Assembly (NCBI RefSeq): GCF_028473745.1
Contig: NZ_CP101137.1
Span: forward strand, 1,984,001 to 2,048,000
DNA length: 64,000 nucleotides
Reading direction: 5' to 3'
Source of the DNA: Streptomyces sp. M92
GTDB taxonomy: Bacteria; Actinomycetota; Actinomycetes; Streptomycetales; Streptomycetaceae
The notes beneath the pieces were generated by a model that searched no databases, had not been told where the DNA came from, and saw only the letters and a list, made by a program, of their open reading frames with translations. The stretch's first letter is position 1, and the number at the start of each line of letters is the position of its first letter. The translations under genes were made by a program, and so were the position numbers. Shown piece by piece: positions 45,201 through 53,943 of this stretch.

Positions 45201-46464
45201 GCGAGGTCTTACGTCTGAGCGAGGTCTTGTGTCCGAGGCGCTCGATCTCGCCGGCGAGGCCGGGAAGCTGGACGCCGCCGACGGGCTGGCCGCGGTGCGC
45301 GAGCGGTTCGTCCTCGACGACGTGACGTACCTGGACGGCAACTCGCTGGGCGCCCTGCCCGCGCACGTTCCCGACCGCGTGGCGGACGTCGTGCGCCGCC
45401 AGTGGGGCGAGCTGCGCATCCGGTCCTGGGAGGAGAGCGGCTGGTGGACCGCGCCCGAGCGGATCGGCGACCGCATCGCCCCGCTGGTGGGGGCGGCGGC
45501 CGGGCAGGTCGTGGTGGGCGACTCCACGAGCGTGAACGTCTTCAAGGCGCTGGTGGCGGCGGTGCGGATGGCGGCGCAGGACGGAGGGGACGGAGCGGAC
45601 GGTCCCGCGCGGGACGAGATCCTCGTGGACGCCACCACCTTCCCCACGGACGGGTACATCGCCGAGTCCGCCGCCCGGATGACGGGGTGCACCCTGCGCC
45701 CGGTCGCCCCGGCCGAGGTGCCGTCGGCGCTGGGGGACCGTACGGCCGCCGTACTCCTCAACCACGTCGACTACCGCACCGGCCGGCTGCACGACCTGCC
45801 CGCCCTCACGGCCGCCGTGCACGCGGCGGGCGCGTACGCCGTCTGGGACCTGTGCCACAGCGCGGGCGCGCTGCCGGTCGGGCTCGACGAGCACGGCGTG
45901 GACCTGGCGGTCGGCTGCACCTACAAGTACCTCAACGGCGGCCCCGGCTCGCCCGCCTACCTCTACGTGCGCCGGGACCTCCAGGCCCGCTTCGACTCCC
46001 CCCTGCCGGGCTGGAACTCGCACGCCGAGCCGTTCGGCATGCGGCCGGGGTACGAACCGGCCTCCGGTGCCCTGCGCGGCCGGGTCGGCACGCCGGACAT
46101 CCTCTCCCTGCTCGCCCTGGAGGCGGCGCTGGACGTGTGGGACGAGGACGCGGTGTCGGTGGCGGCGGTGCGGGCCAAGTCGCTGGCGCTGACGGACTTC
46201 TTCCTGCGCTGCGTCGGGGAGTACGTGCCGGACGGCCGGGTGGAGTCCGTGACGCCCGCGGCGCACGCCGAGCGGGGGAGCCAGGTCTCGCTGCGCTGCG
46301 AGGACGCCGGTGACGTGATGAAGCGGCTGATCGAGCGCGGGGTGGTCGGGGACTTCCGGGCCCCGGACGTCCTGCGGTTCGGCTTCACTCCGTTGTACGT
46401 CGGGTTCGCGGACGTGGAGCGGGCGGCGCGGGTGCTGGCCCGGACGCTGGACGCTGCGGGCTGA
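45193..46464 (+). CDS. kynU: Kynureninase
   Basis: This is a 423-residue PLP enzyme cleaving kynurenine to anthranilate and alanine. TYLDGNSLGALP, WGELRIRSWEESGWW, VVVGDSTSVNVFK, NHVDYRTGRLHD, WDLCHSAGALPVGLD and the PLP lysine in GCTYKYLNGGPGSPAYLYV are diagnostic. The N-terminus is a tandem duplication (18-nt units giving MSERGL-TSERGL-VSEALD), so a GTG at 45229 could be an alternative start. The ATG overlaps the end of kynA, indicating coupling. Confidence 0.93.
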   Translation: MSERGLTSERGLVSEALDLAGEAGKLDAADGLAAVRERFVLDDVTYLDGNSLGALPAHVPDRVADVVRRQWGELRIRSWEESGWWTAPERIGDRIAPLVGAAAGQVVVGDSTSVNVFKALVAAVRMAAQDGGDGADGPARDEILVDATTFPTDGYIAESAARMTGCTLRPVAPAEVPSALGDRTAAVLLNHVDYRTGRLHDLPALTAAVHAAGAYAVWDLCHSAGALPVGLDEHGVDLAVGCTYKYLNGGPGSPAYLYVRRDLQARFDSPLPGWNSHAEPFGMRPGYEPASGALRGRVGTPDILSLLALEAALDVWDEDAVSVAAVRAKSLALTDFFLRCVGEYVPDGRVESVTPAAHAERGSQVSLRCEDAGDVMKRLIERGVVGDFRAPDVLRFGFTPLYVGFADVERAARVLARTLDAAG

Positions 46465-46509
46465 GTGGGCTGAGGAACCGGTGGCGGGCTCCGGCGCGTG
46501 AACGCGGGT

Positions 46510-46851
46510 ATGGACGATGTGGATCACCGGACCCGTGGCTGCGCCGGATGCCTGGCCGCGAGCGTCGTCGGCGTGCTGACGGCGCTGTTCGCCTGGGCGC
46601 CGAACGCACGCGTCAGTGTGACCGGCGGTTTCGAGCAGCAGCACCGCGATCTGAGTGTGCTGTACGTCGACCTGCCGCTCGTCGCGTTCGGCGGCGCGCT
46701 CGTGCCGGCCGTCGCGTGGCTGCTGGGTCTGCGTCTGCTGGGCGGCCGGGCGTGGGCCGCGGCGCTGGTGGCGGTGGCCGCGCTCGGGCTGGGGGTGTGG
46801 GGGCTGACGGCCTGGTGGACGCCGTACGAGCGGCCCGAGTTCATGGGGTAG
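46510..46851 (+). CDS. Small three-helix membrane protein in the kynurenine cluster
   Basis: This is a 113-residue protein. Three membrane segments are visible (CLAASVVGVLTALFAWAP, LVAFGGALVPAVAWLLGL, WAAALVAVAALGLGVWGL), with a Gln/Arg-rich loop between the first two. No good ribosome-binding site; the ATG (MDDVDHRTRG) or a GTG 12 nt upstream could start it. It lies 45 nt after kynU. Function unknown. Confidence 0.55.
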   Translation: MDDVDHRTRGCAGCLAASVVGVLTALFAWAPNARVSVTGGFEQQHRDLSVLYVDLPLVAFGGALVPAVAWLLGLRLLGGRAWAAALVAVAALGLGVWGLTAWWTPYERPEFMG

Positions 46852-47003
46852 GGCGCCCGCTGAACCGTTCGCTCCTGCCCATTTCCCTCACCCTGCGTGA
46901 CATCCCCGTGTTCGCGCACGTCACCGGCCTGATACCGTCCCGCCAACGGCCGAATCCCCACTTCCGGTCCGCCAACACCGTGTCGTCGCTGAGAGGTTGC
47001 AGC

Positions 47004-47993
47004 ATGCCGGACGCCGCCGCAGAACCGGGCACCTCGGCCGGGCGGGCCGCCGCGGAGGAGAAATCGGCCCTGTCCCGTCCGGCGGTCGACCCGGACAGCA
47101 CCGCGGCGTACGGCGAGCATCCCGACCAGGTGATCGACTTCTACGCGCCCCGGGGAGCCGGAGGAGCGGGCGGCCGCCCGTCCCCCGTCGTCGTGGTGCT
47201 GCACGGAGGCTCGTGGCGGGCGCCGTACGACCGCCGCCATGTCAGCCCGTTCGCGGACTTCCTGGCCCACAGGGGATTCGCCGTGGCCAGTGTGGAGTAC
47301 CGGCGCGGTGCTGAGGGGGAAGTTGGTGCCGGTGCCGGTGCCGGTGCCGGTGCCGGTGCCGGTGGCGGTGGCGGTGGCGGTGCTGGTGGCGGTGCTGGTG
47401 GCGGTGGCCGGGGCGTGGGCGGCGGTCCGGTCGCCGGGCGTTGGCCCGACACCTTCGACGACGTGGCCGCCGCGCTCGACGCGCTGCCCGCGCTGGTACG
47501 GCAGCACCTCCCCGGGGCCGATCCGGGCCGCACGGTGCTCACCGGCCACTCCGCCGGCGGCCACCTCGCGCTGTGGGCGGCGGCCCGGCACCTGCTGCCC
47601 GCCGACGCGCCCTGGCGCCTGGACCGTCCGGCGCCCCTGCGCGGTGTGGTCGCCCTCGCGCCGATCGCCGACTTCGGGGTCGCCGGGAAGATGGACGTGT
47701 GCGGTGGTGCTGCCCTTCAATTCCTCGGCGGGGAGCGGTTCTTCGAGGAGCGGCGGCCTTGTGCCGACCCGTCCCTGCTGCTGCCCACCGGTATCGCGAC
47801 GGCCCTCGTGCAGGGGCGTGCCGACGTGGACGTGCCACAGGCGGTCGCGGAAGCGTACGCCGACGCGGCGGCGAAGGCGGGGGAAGTGGTGGGCTTGACG
47901 CTGCTGGAGGACGTCGGCCACTTCCCGCTGATCGACCCGGCGGCGGACGCCTGCGCGGTGGTGGCGGAGGAGATCGCGCAGCTGGCTTGGTGA
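47004..47993 (+). CDS. Alpha/beta hydrolase, kynurenine-formamidase (KynB)-like
   Basis: This is a 329-residue hydrolase. VVVLHGGSWRAPYDRR is the oxyanion-hole HGGxW motif, TGHSAGGHLALWAAAR contains the nucleophile Ser, and VQGRADVDVPQAVAEAY and EDVGHFPLIDP supply Asp and His. This family includes N-formylkynurenine formamidase, the missing step between kynA and kynU, which lie just upstream. A 28-residue (GA)n/(G)n insert at ~108-136 arises from a hexanucleotide repeat and sits in a surface loop before the lid. GAGAGG precedes the ATG. Confidence 0.8.
   Translation: MPDAAAEPGTSAGRAAAEEKSALSRPAVDPDSTAAYGEHPDQVIDFYAPRGAGGAGGRPSPVVVVLHGGSWRAPYDRRHVSPFADFLAHRGFAVASVEYRRGAEGEVGAGAGAGAGAGAGGGGGGGAGGGAGGGGRGVGGGPVAGRWPDTFDDVAAALDALPALVRQHLPGADPGRTVLTGHSAGGHLALWAAARHLLPADAPWRLDRPAPLRGVVALAPIADFGVAGKMDVCGGAALQFLGGERFFEERRPCADPSLLLPTGIATALVQGRADVDVPQAVAEAYADAAAKAGEVVGLTLLEDVGHFPLIDPAADACAVVAEEIAQLAW
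47325..47408. repeat. GGTGCC/GGTGGC hexanucleotide repeat inside the KynB-like gene
   Basis: About fourteen 6-bp units, the first seven being exact GGTGCC. In frame, so length changes would leave the gene intact. Confidence 0.95.
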
Positions 47994-48016
47994 ACTCGGG
48001 CCCCGGTGCTCTGGAA

Positions 48017-48113
48017 CTCTGGGCTCAGGGTTCTGGGCTCGTGGCTCGTGGCTCGTGGGTCGCGGCTCGTGGCTCAGGGCTCAGTGCTCAGGGCTCAGGG
48101 CTCAGGGCTTTGG
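48017..48113. repeat. GGCTCGT/GGCTCAG short tandem repeats
   Basis: Runs of GGCTCGT(G) then GGCTCAG fill the spacer after the KynB-like gene. No gene or clear hairpin. Confidence 0.8.
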
Positions 48114-48121
48114 GGCATACC

Positions 48122-48134
48122 CGTAGTACCTGAG
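48122..48134. promoter_or_regulatory. CGTAGTACCTGAG motif, copy 1
   Basis: This 13-mer recurs exactly at 52524-52536. Here it is part of AGTA-N9-TACT. It lies 108 nt upstream of the hydrolase/acyltransferase/two-component operon and is a likely operator. Confidence 0.5.
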
Positions 48135-48241
48135 AGCTACTCGGCAGGTGAGCTCCGGAGCGGGACGCAGGTTACCCGGCTCGATCCATAACTTCCCTTT
48201 CAGGCAAGCCCGATGGGCGGGCTAGCTGGAGGGGAGAGGCC

Positions 48242-49231
48242 ATGGGGCCCGGGACGACGGCACGTTGGCGGCGGCGCGCGAACAGATGGCGCCGTACCGT
48301 CATCGCCGCGCTCATCTGTACTGCCGTGGTCCTCCCGCTCTCCGGCGCCGCACAGCCCGAGGTCCCCGCCCCGCCGCCCGCCGCGTTCGCGGCCCCCACG
48401 GCCGGCAAGCTGGAGGAGGCGTACGCCGCCAACCGGGCCAACGCCGCCGAGGCGTCCCGGATGGCCGCCGACCACGGCGACCGTCACCGCGCGGCGGCGG
48501 ACCGCGCGATGGCCGACCCGGCCCGGCAGCTTCTCGCCTTCGACGGCCGGGGCGCCGGCCTGGCCACGGAGGTCTTCGGCGACCTCGCCCACGCCGACCG
48601 CGTCGCCGTCCTCGTACCGGGCTCCGACACCGGCCTCGACACCTACGGCCGGTTCCGCGCCGCCGCCCTCGCCCTGCACCGGCAGCTCGCCGCGACAGCT
48701 CCCGAAGGCACCGGTACGGCGGTCGTGGCCTGGCTGGGCTACGAGACGCCGGGCACCGTCAGCACCACGGTCGCCACCACCGATCGCGCCGACCGGGCCG
48801 CCCCGGACCTGCGCGCCCTTGTCGACGACCTGCGTGACATCACCGGCCCGGGCACCTCCCTCGCCCTCCTCTGCCACTCCTACGGCTCGGTCGTCTGCGC
48901 CCGGGCGGCGGACGGCCTGGACGTCAGCGACGTCGTCCTGCTCGGCAGCCCCGGCACCGGCGCCGACTCGGCCGCCGGGCTGCACACCAGGGCCCGGGTC
49001 TGGGCGGCGCGGGGTGCCGACGACTGGGTGGAGCACGTCCCGCACCTCAGCGCCGACCTCTTCGGCACCACCGTCGGCTTCGGCACCGACCCGGTCTCCC
49101 CGGACTTCGGAGCCCGGGTCTTCGCGGCCGGCGACGGCGGCCACAGCGACTACTTCGACCCCGGCTCCCTCTCCTTGACGAACCTGGCCCGGATCGCCCT
49201 GGGCGAGACCGCGGAGGTGACCCATGACTGA
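48242..49231 (+). CDS. Secreted alpha/beta hydrolase (DUF1023 family)
   Basis: This is a 329-residue protein with an N-terminal signal/anchor (RRTVIAALICTAVVLPLSGAAQ). The hydrolase core has RVAVLVPGSDTGLDTYGRF, VVAWLGYETPG, and LALLCHSYGSVVCARAA with the nucleophile Ser; AAGDGGHSDYFDP supplies the His. DUF1023 hydrolases are a common actinobacterial family of unknown substrate. GGAGGGGAG precedes the ATG. It overlaps the acyltransferase gene by 8 nt, starting a four-gene operon that ends with the response regulator. Confidence 0.87.
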   Translation: MGPGTTARWRRRANRWRRTVIAALICTAVVLPLSGAAQPEVPAPPPAAFAAPTAGKLEEAYAANRANAAEASRMAADHGDRHRAAADRAMADPARQLLAFDGRGAGLATEVFGDLAHADRVAVLVPGSDTGLDTYGRFRAAALALHRQLAATAPEGTGTAVVAWLGYETPGTVSTTVATTDRADRAAPDLRALVDDLRDITGPGTSLALLCHSYGSVVCARAADGLDVSDVVLLGSPGTGADSAAGLHTRARVWAARGADDWVEHVPHLSADLFGTTVGFGTDPVSPDFGARVFAAGDGGHSDYFDPGSLSLTNLARIALGETAEVTHD

Positions 49232-50438
49232 CCCTGACCCGCGCGTCCTGCGGACCCTGCGCCGCACCGCCGAGCGCGTCGACGCCGCCACGCCAGTGGA
49301 CCGGGACCGGGCCGTGGACGCCCTGCGCGCCTTCGCCATCCTCGGTGTGGTCCTCGGGCACTGGCTGGTCACGGCCCTGGTCGCCGACGGCGCGAGCCTG
49401 CGCGCGGCCAGCCCGCTGGCGGAGATGCCCTGGCTCGCCCCGGTCTCCTGGGTCTTCCAGACCCTCGCCGTGTTCTTCCTGGTCGGCGGCCACGTCGCCA
49501 CCCGGGGATACGAGTCGGCCCGCGCCCGGGGCGTTTCCTACCGCCGCTGGCTTTCCGCCCGGCTGACCCGGCTGTTCCGCCCGGTCGCGGCCGTCCTCGC
49601 CCTGTGGACGCTGATCGCGGGGCTGCTGCTCGTGACCGGCGCGGAGTTCATGACCGTCCACACCCTGGTGAAACTGGCCCTGTCCCCCCTGTGGTTCCTC
49701 CTGGTCTTCGCCGCGCTGACCGCGGCGACCCCACTCCTCACCCGGCTGCACCCGCTGTGGCCGCTGGTCGTCGTCCTCCACGTCGACCTGCTCCGCTTCG
49801 GGCTCGGCGCCCCTGCCTGGCTCGGCTGGATCAACCTCGCCGCCGGCTGGCTGGTCCCCTACACCCTGGGCGCCGCCTGGACCCGCGGCGAACTGGACCG
49901 TCGCCGCGCGGGCTGGATCCTGCTCACCGGCGGCACGGCTGCGACCGCGGCGCTCCTCGCCTGGGCGGGCTACCCGGCCTCGATGGTCGGCGTCCCCGGC
50001 GCGGAGGTGTCGAACCTGAACCCGCCGACGCTGGCCGCCGTCAGCTTCGGTCTGGCCCAGTGCGGCCTGGCGCTGCTGCTGCGCGAGAGACTGCGGCGCA
50101 CGATGCGGCGGCCCGTGGCGTGGGCGGCGACAGCGCTGGTCAACCTCTCCGCGATGACGATCTTCCTCTGGCACCAGACGGCGCTGATGGCGACCACGGC
50201 CACCGGCCTCCTCGCGGGCCGCCTGCCCGGCCTCCACACGCTCCCCGACGGGCTGGACTGGGTCGCCGCGCGGCTCATGTGGCTCCCGGTGTTCACGCTG
50301 GCCCTGGCGGGCTGCTGGGCCGCCTTCCGATCCTGCGAGCGCGGACCCGCACGCCGCGGCGGACGGCGCCGCGGCCGGGTCGTCCGCACGCACCGCACAC
50401 CGGGATCGGCGGCGACGGAGGGTGTCCGTCATGTCTAG
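49224..50438 (+). CDS. Acyltransferase-3 family membrane protein
   Basis: This is a 404-residue protein with about ten membrane helices. RDRAVDALRAFAILGVVLGHWL carries the N-terminal Arg/His of the AT3 fold; VFFLVGGHVATRGYESARARG and SARLTRLFRPVAAV follow. Such enzymes move acyl groups across the membrane onto polysaccharides, peptidoglycan or small molecules. The adjacent extracytoplasmic hydrolase suggests an acylation/deacylation pair acting outside. It overlaps the kinase gene by 8 nt. Confidence 0.87.
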   Translation: MTDPDPRVLRTLRRTAERVDAATPVDRDRAVDALRAFAILGVVLGHWLVTALVADGASLRAASPLAEMPWLAPVSWVFQTLAVFFLVGGHVATRGYESARARGVSYRRWLSARLTRLFRPVAAVLALWTLIAGLLLVTGAEFMTVHTLVKLALSPLWFLLVFAALTAATPLLTRLHPLWPLVVVLHVDLLRFGLGAPAWLGWINLAAGWLVPYTLGAAWTRGELDRRRAGWILLTGGTAATAALLAWAGYPASMVGVPGAEVSNLNPPTLAAVSFGLAQCGLALLLRERLRRTMRRPVAWAATALVNLSAMTIFLWHQTALMATTATGLLAGRLPGLHTLPDGLDWVAARLMWLPVFTLALAGCWAAFRSCERGPARRGGRRRGRVVRTHRTPGSAATEGVRHV

Positions 50439-51816
50439 GGTGGACCAGGTGAAACAAGGGGGGAGCCGGCCGCGGGGCAAGGGCCGCATCGAGCACCTGC
50501 TGAAGGTGCTGCACGACGACCTGTGGACCTGGCGGGCGGACCCGCTGCCGCCGTCGGTGTGGCTGCGGTGGCTGCCCCACGGGATCGTGTGCCTGGCGGC
50601 GCTCGGTGTGCTGCTCGGTGATGCCGCCCAGCTCAACGACCACAGCAAACTGAGCCCGGAGTTCGCCTTCCTGATCGCGCTCGGGCAGGCCACCGCGATG
50701 GTTCTCGCGCTGTGGCGGCCGGTCCCGGCCTGGTGGCTGTCGCTGGCGGCCACGGTGGTCGCGGCCTCCGCCGTGCTCATGCAGCGCGAGGCCTTCAAAT
50801 TCATGTGGCCGTGGACCTCCGCGGGGCTGATCGCGCACATGTTCGTCCTGCTGCTGCTCGCCCTGCGGGTGCGCACGCGCGTCGCGGTGGAAGTCCTGGT
50901 CCTGAGCACGCTGGCCACCTACGTGCTGCAAGGACTGATCGGCGCGCGGAACTACCAGCCCACCGGCCAGCTCGCGGTCGTCCTGTTCGCCGTCGTCGTC
51001 GTGCTCGGCATCGCCCTGCGAGGCCGCCGCGAGGCCCGTGCGGAGCTGGTGCAGCAGACCTCCCTCACCGCCGAGGAGAGAGCCCGCCGGACCCTGCTGG
51101 AGGAGCGCAGCCGCATCGCGCGCGAGCTGCACGACGTGGTCGCCCACCACATGTCCGTGATCTCCATCCAGGCCCAGGTCGCCCCCCACCTCGTCGAGAA
51201 CCCTCCGGACGAGCTGAAGGAGAACCTCGCGGGCATCCGGGAGAACGCGCTGGAGGCCCTCACCGAGCTGCGCCGGGTGCTGGGCGTCCTGCGGTCCGAG
51301 CACCCGGAGACGGGCGAACCACTCGACGCACCCGGCAAGCCCGGCACGGCCGCCGCCCCGCATGCCCCGCAGCCCACCCTCGACCGGATCGACGCCCTGG
51401 TGGAGAACACCCGGGCGGCGGGACTGACCGTGGCCGTCGAGATCAGCGGCACCCGGCGGCCGCTGCCGCCGGGAGTGGAGCTGTCGGCGTACCGGATCGT
51501 GCAGGAGGCCCTGAGCAACGTGCTGCGGCACGCGCCGGGCGCCCGCGCCTGGGTCCACCTCACCCACCTGCCGACCGGCGTGCGCGTGGAGGTCGTCAAC
51601 TCGCCGCCGGTGCGCAGGCCGCCGCCCTCGCAGGGCGCGGGCCACGGACTGCTCGGCATGCGGGAACGGGTCGCGATGCTCGGCGGCACCCTGACCGCGC
51701 ACTCACTGCCGGACGGCGGCTACCAGGTGTCCGCCTTCCTGCCCGCCGACGGCACCGATCAGCCACCCCCCGACGACCCGAACATCAGCTACTACCCCGA
51801 GGACGGCAGCGCATGA
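50431..51816 (+). CDS. NarL-type sensor histidine kinase, pair 1
   Basis: This is a 461-residue kinase. Membrane helices span ~50-190. The coiled coil ELVQQTSLTAEERARRTLLEERS leads into [23 protein letters not shown] with the phospho-His. The ATPase has SAYRIVQEALSNVLRHAPGA and GHGLLGMRERVAMLGG. GGAGGG precedes the ATG, which overlaps the acyltransferase stop. Strongly similar to the kinase of pair 2, so the pairs arose by duplication. Confidence 0.92.
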   Translation: MSRVDQVKQGGSRPRGKGRIEHLLKVLHDDLWTWRADPLPPSVWLRWLPHGIVCLAALGVLLGDAAQLNDHSKLSPEFAFLIALGQATAMVLALWRPVPAWWLSLAATVVAASAVLMQREAFKFMWPWTSAGLIAHMFVLLLLALRVRTRVAVEVLVLSTLATYVLQGLIGARNYQPTGQLAVVLFAVVVVLGIALRGRREARAELVQQTSLTAEERARRTLLEERSRIARELHDVVAHHMSVISIQAQVAPHLVENPPDELKENLAGIRENALEALTELRRVLGVLRSEHPETGEPLDAPGKPGTAAAPHAPQPTLDRIDALVENTRAAGLTVAVEISGTRRPLPPGVELSAYRIVQEALSNVLRHAPGARAWVHLTHLPTGVRVEVVNSPPVRRPPPSQGAGHGLLGMRERVAMLGGTLTAHSLPDGGYQVSAFLPADGTDQPPPDDPNISYYPEDGSA

Positions 51817-52502
51817 CGAGTGGGAGCGGCACCCCCGGCGTGATCCGCGTGGTGATCGCCGACGACCAGCAGATGGTCCGGCAGGGATTCACCGTGCTGC
51901 TCAACACCCAGGCCGACATCGAGGTGATCGGGCAGGCGGTGGACGGGCTGGACGCCGTGTCCAAGGTCGCCGAACTCGTCCCGGACGTGGTCCTGATGGA
52001 CATCCGCATGCCGGAGCTGGGCGGCATCGAGGCCACCCGTCGCATCGTCGGGGCGAACCCGGACATCAGGGTGCTGGTGCTGACCACCTTCGACCTCGAC
52101 GAGTACGTGTACGAGGCGCTGGTCGCGGGCGCCTCCGGGTTCCTGCTCAAGGACGCCTCCGCCGACCAGCTCGCCGAGGCGGTCCGGGTGGTGGCGGCCG
52201 GGGACGCGCTGCTCGCGCCGGGGGTCACGCGCCGGCTGATCACCGAGTTCTCCCGGATGCGTGACAGACCGCGCGCCCCGCTGAAGGAACGCGTCGGCGA
52301 CCTCACCGAGCGGGAGACGGAGGTGCTCGCCCTGATCGCCCAGGGGCTGTCGAACGCGGAGATCGCCCAGCGGCTGGTGGTCGCCGAGCAGACGGTGAAG
52401 ACCCACGTGGGCAGGATCCTGGTGAAGCTCGGCCTCAGGGACCGCACCCAGGCGGCGGTCTTCGCGTACGAGACGGGCCTGGTACGGCCCTCGGGGTACT
52501 GA
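51813..52502 (+). CDS. NarL/LuxR-type response regulator, pair 1
   Basis: This is a 229-residue regulator. The receiver has [27 protein letters not shown] and FLLKDAS; the HTH is LTERETEVLALIAQGLSNAEIAQRLVVAEQTVKTHVGRILVKLG. The ATGA overlap with the kinase fixes the start. Very close to the regulator of pair 2 in both domains. Confidence 0.94.
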   Translation: MTSGSGTPGVIRVVIADDQQMVRQGFTVLLNTQADIEVIGQAVDGLDAVSKVAELVPDVVLMDIRMPELGGIEATRRIVGANPDIRVLVLTTFDLDEYVYEALVAGASGFLLKDASADQLAEAVRVVAAGDALLAPGVTRRLITEFSRMRDRPRAPLKERVGDLTERETEVLALIAQGLSNAEIAQRLVVAEQTVKTHVGRILVKLGLRDRTQAAVFAYETGLVRPSGY

Positions 52503-52523
52503 GGAGCGAGGTGTCGTGGTCCT

Positions 52524-52536
52524 CGTAGTACCTGAG
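52524..52536. promoter_or_regulatory. CGTAGTACCTGAG motif, copy 2
   Basis: Exact copy of the 13-mer at 48122-48134, placed in the 100-nt gap between the two sensor/regulator pairs and about 55 nt upstream of the -10 (TACGGT, 52591-52596) of pair 2. Confidence 0.5.
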
Positions 52537-52602
52537 GCGGACACCGAAGGACCCCTCTCACTGGTGACGACCGCCCTCACCCGGTCGGCCTACGGTGTGA
52601 GC

Positions 52603-53943
52603 GTGACCGAGACGACTCACCCGCAGCACGGCGACGGGACGCCCCGCAGCCCGGAGTACCGGCTGTCCCGGAGCGCCCTGCGGGGACTGCGCCAAGACCT
52701 GTTCCACGACCCCTTCGCCTACCGGCCGCTGCCGCCCCGGCGCACGGACGGCCCGTTCGTCCGCCGGCTGCCCGGCCGGCTGCGGCAGCCCGCGCAGCAC
52801 CTTCCGCACGCGGTGGTGGGTGCGACCGCGCTGTTCGCCCTGGCCGTCGGCTCGGTATCGGGCGGTCTGCCCGGCGGTGACGCACCGGCCCTGCTGTCCG
52901 GCATCCTGTGCGCCCTGCCGGTGCTCGCCACGCTGGTCCGGCCCATCGGCGCCTTCTGGCTGTCCCTGGCGGTGACCCCGCTGGTCGCGCTCATCAACGG
53001 CGACGGTCTGGACTGGCCGTGGATGCCCGGCGCGTTCGTCTGCCATCTCGCGGTGCTGATCGTCGTGGCGCTGCGCACCCGCCCCCGCACCGCTGTCTGG
53101 ATGTGGGCCCTGACCTGCGTGTACGGCTTCCTCTCGGACATCGCCTTCGGCGGGTCGTACTCCTACACCAACAGCGGGCCCATGATGGTGACGTCCGCGT
53201 TCGCCCTGCTCGTGGTCTGTCTCTGGCACGTCCGGCAGACCGCCCGGCAGCAGGTGACCGCCCAGCAGACGGTCACCGCGCACGAGCGCTCCCGGCGCAC
53301 CCTGCTGGAGGAGCGCACCAACATCGCGCGCGAGCTGCACGACGTGGTCGCCCACCACATGTCGGTGGTCGCCATCCAGGCCGAGGCCGCGCCGTACCGG
53401 GTGGAGAATCCGCCGCCGGAGCTGGAGCGGGCCTTCGCCACCATCCGGGAGAACGCGGTCGCCGCCCTCACCGAGCTGCGCCGCGTCCTGGGCGTCGTCC
53501 GCGCCGAGGACTACGAGGCCCCGGACGCCCCGCAGCCCACGCTCGCCGACCTCGACGCCCTGCTCGCCAACGTCCGCGACGCGGGCCTGAGCGTGGACAA
53601 GGCGGTGACCGGCGCGGTGCGCGAGCTGCCGCCGGGCGTGGAGCTGTCGGCGTACCGGATCGTGCAGGAGGCGCTGAGCAACAGCCTGCGGCACGCGCCC
53701 GGTGCCGCCGCCCGCGTGGAGGTCTCCTATGTGCTGGGCGGTCTCGGCCTGAGAATCGTCAACGGGCCGATGCCCGAACCGTCCCTGGTGAAGCCCTCAC
53801 CGGGTGCCGGGCACGGCATCACCGGTATGCGGGAGCGGGTGACCATGCTGAACGGCGAGATGACGGCCGGCCTCACCGACGACGGGGGCTACGAGGTGGC
53901 GGTGTTCCTGCCGGTCACCGCGCCGAACGAAGGTGACGCATGA
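52603..53943 (+). CDS. NarL-type sensor histidine kinase, pair 2
   Basis: This is a 446-residue kinase. A cytosolic lead of ~75 residues is followed by four membrane segments. [40 protein letters not shown] holds the phospho-His; the ATPase has SAYRIVQEALSNSLRHAPGA and GHGITGMRERVTMLNG. TACGGT ends 6 nt before the GTG (leaderless), so I reject a 29-codon longer frame. It overlaps its regulator by 4 nt. Confidence 0.9.
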   Translation: MTETTHPQHGDGTPRSPEYRLSRSALRGLRQDLFHDPFAYRPLPPRRTDGPFVRRLPGRLRQPAQHLPHAVVGATALFALAVGSVSGGLPGGDAPALLSGILCALPVLATLVRPIGAFWLSLAVTPLVALINGDGLDWPWMPGAFVCHLAVLIVVALRTRPRTAVWMWALTCVYGFLSDIAFGGSYSYTNSGPMMVTSAFALLVVCLWHVRQTARQQVTAQQTVTAHERSRRTLLEERTNIARELHDVVAHHMSVVAIQAEAAPYRVENPPPELERAFATIRENAVAALTELRRVLGVVRAEDYEAPDAPQPTLADLDALLANVRDAGLSVDKAVTGAVRELPPGVELSAYRIVQEALSNSLRHAPGAAARVEVSYVLGGLGLRIVNGPMPEPSLVKPSPGAGHGITGMRERVTMLNGEMTAGLTDDGGYEVAVFLPVTAPNEGDA

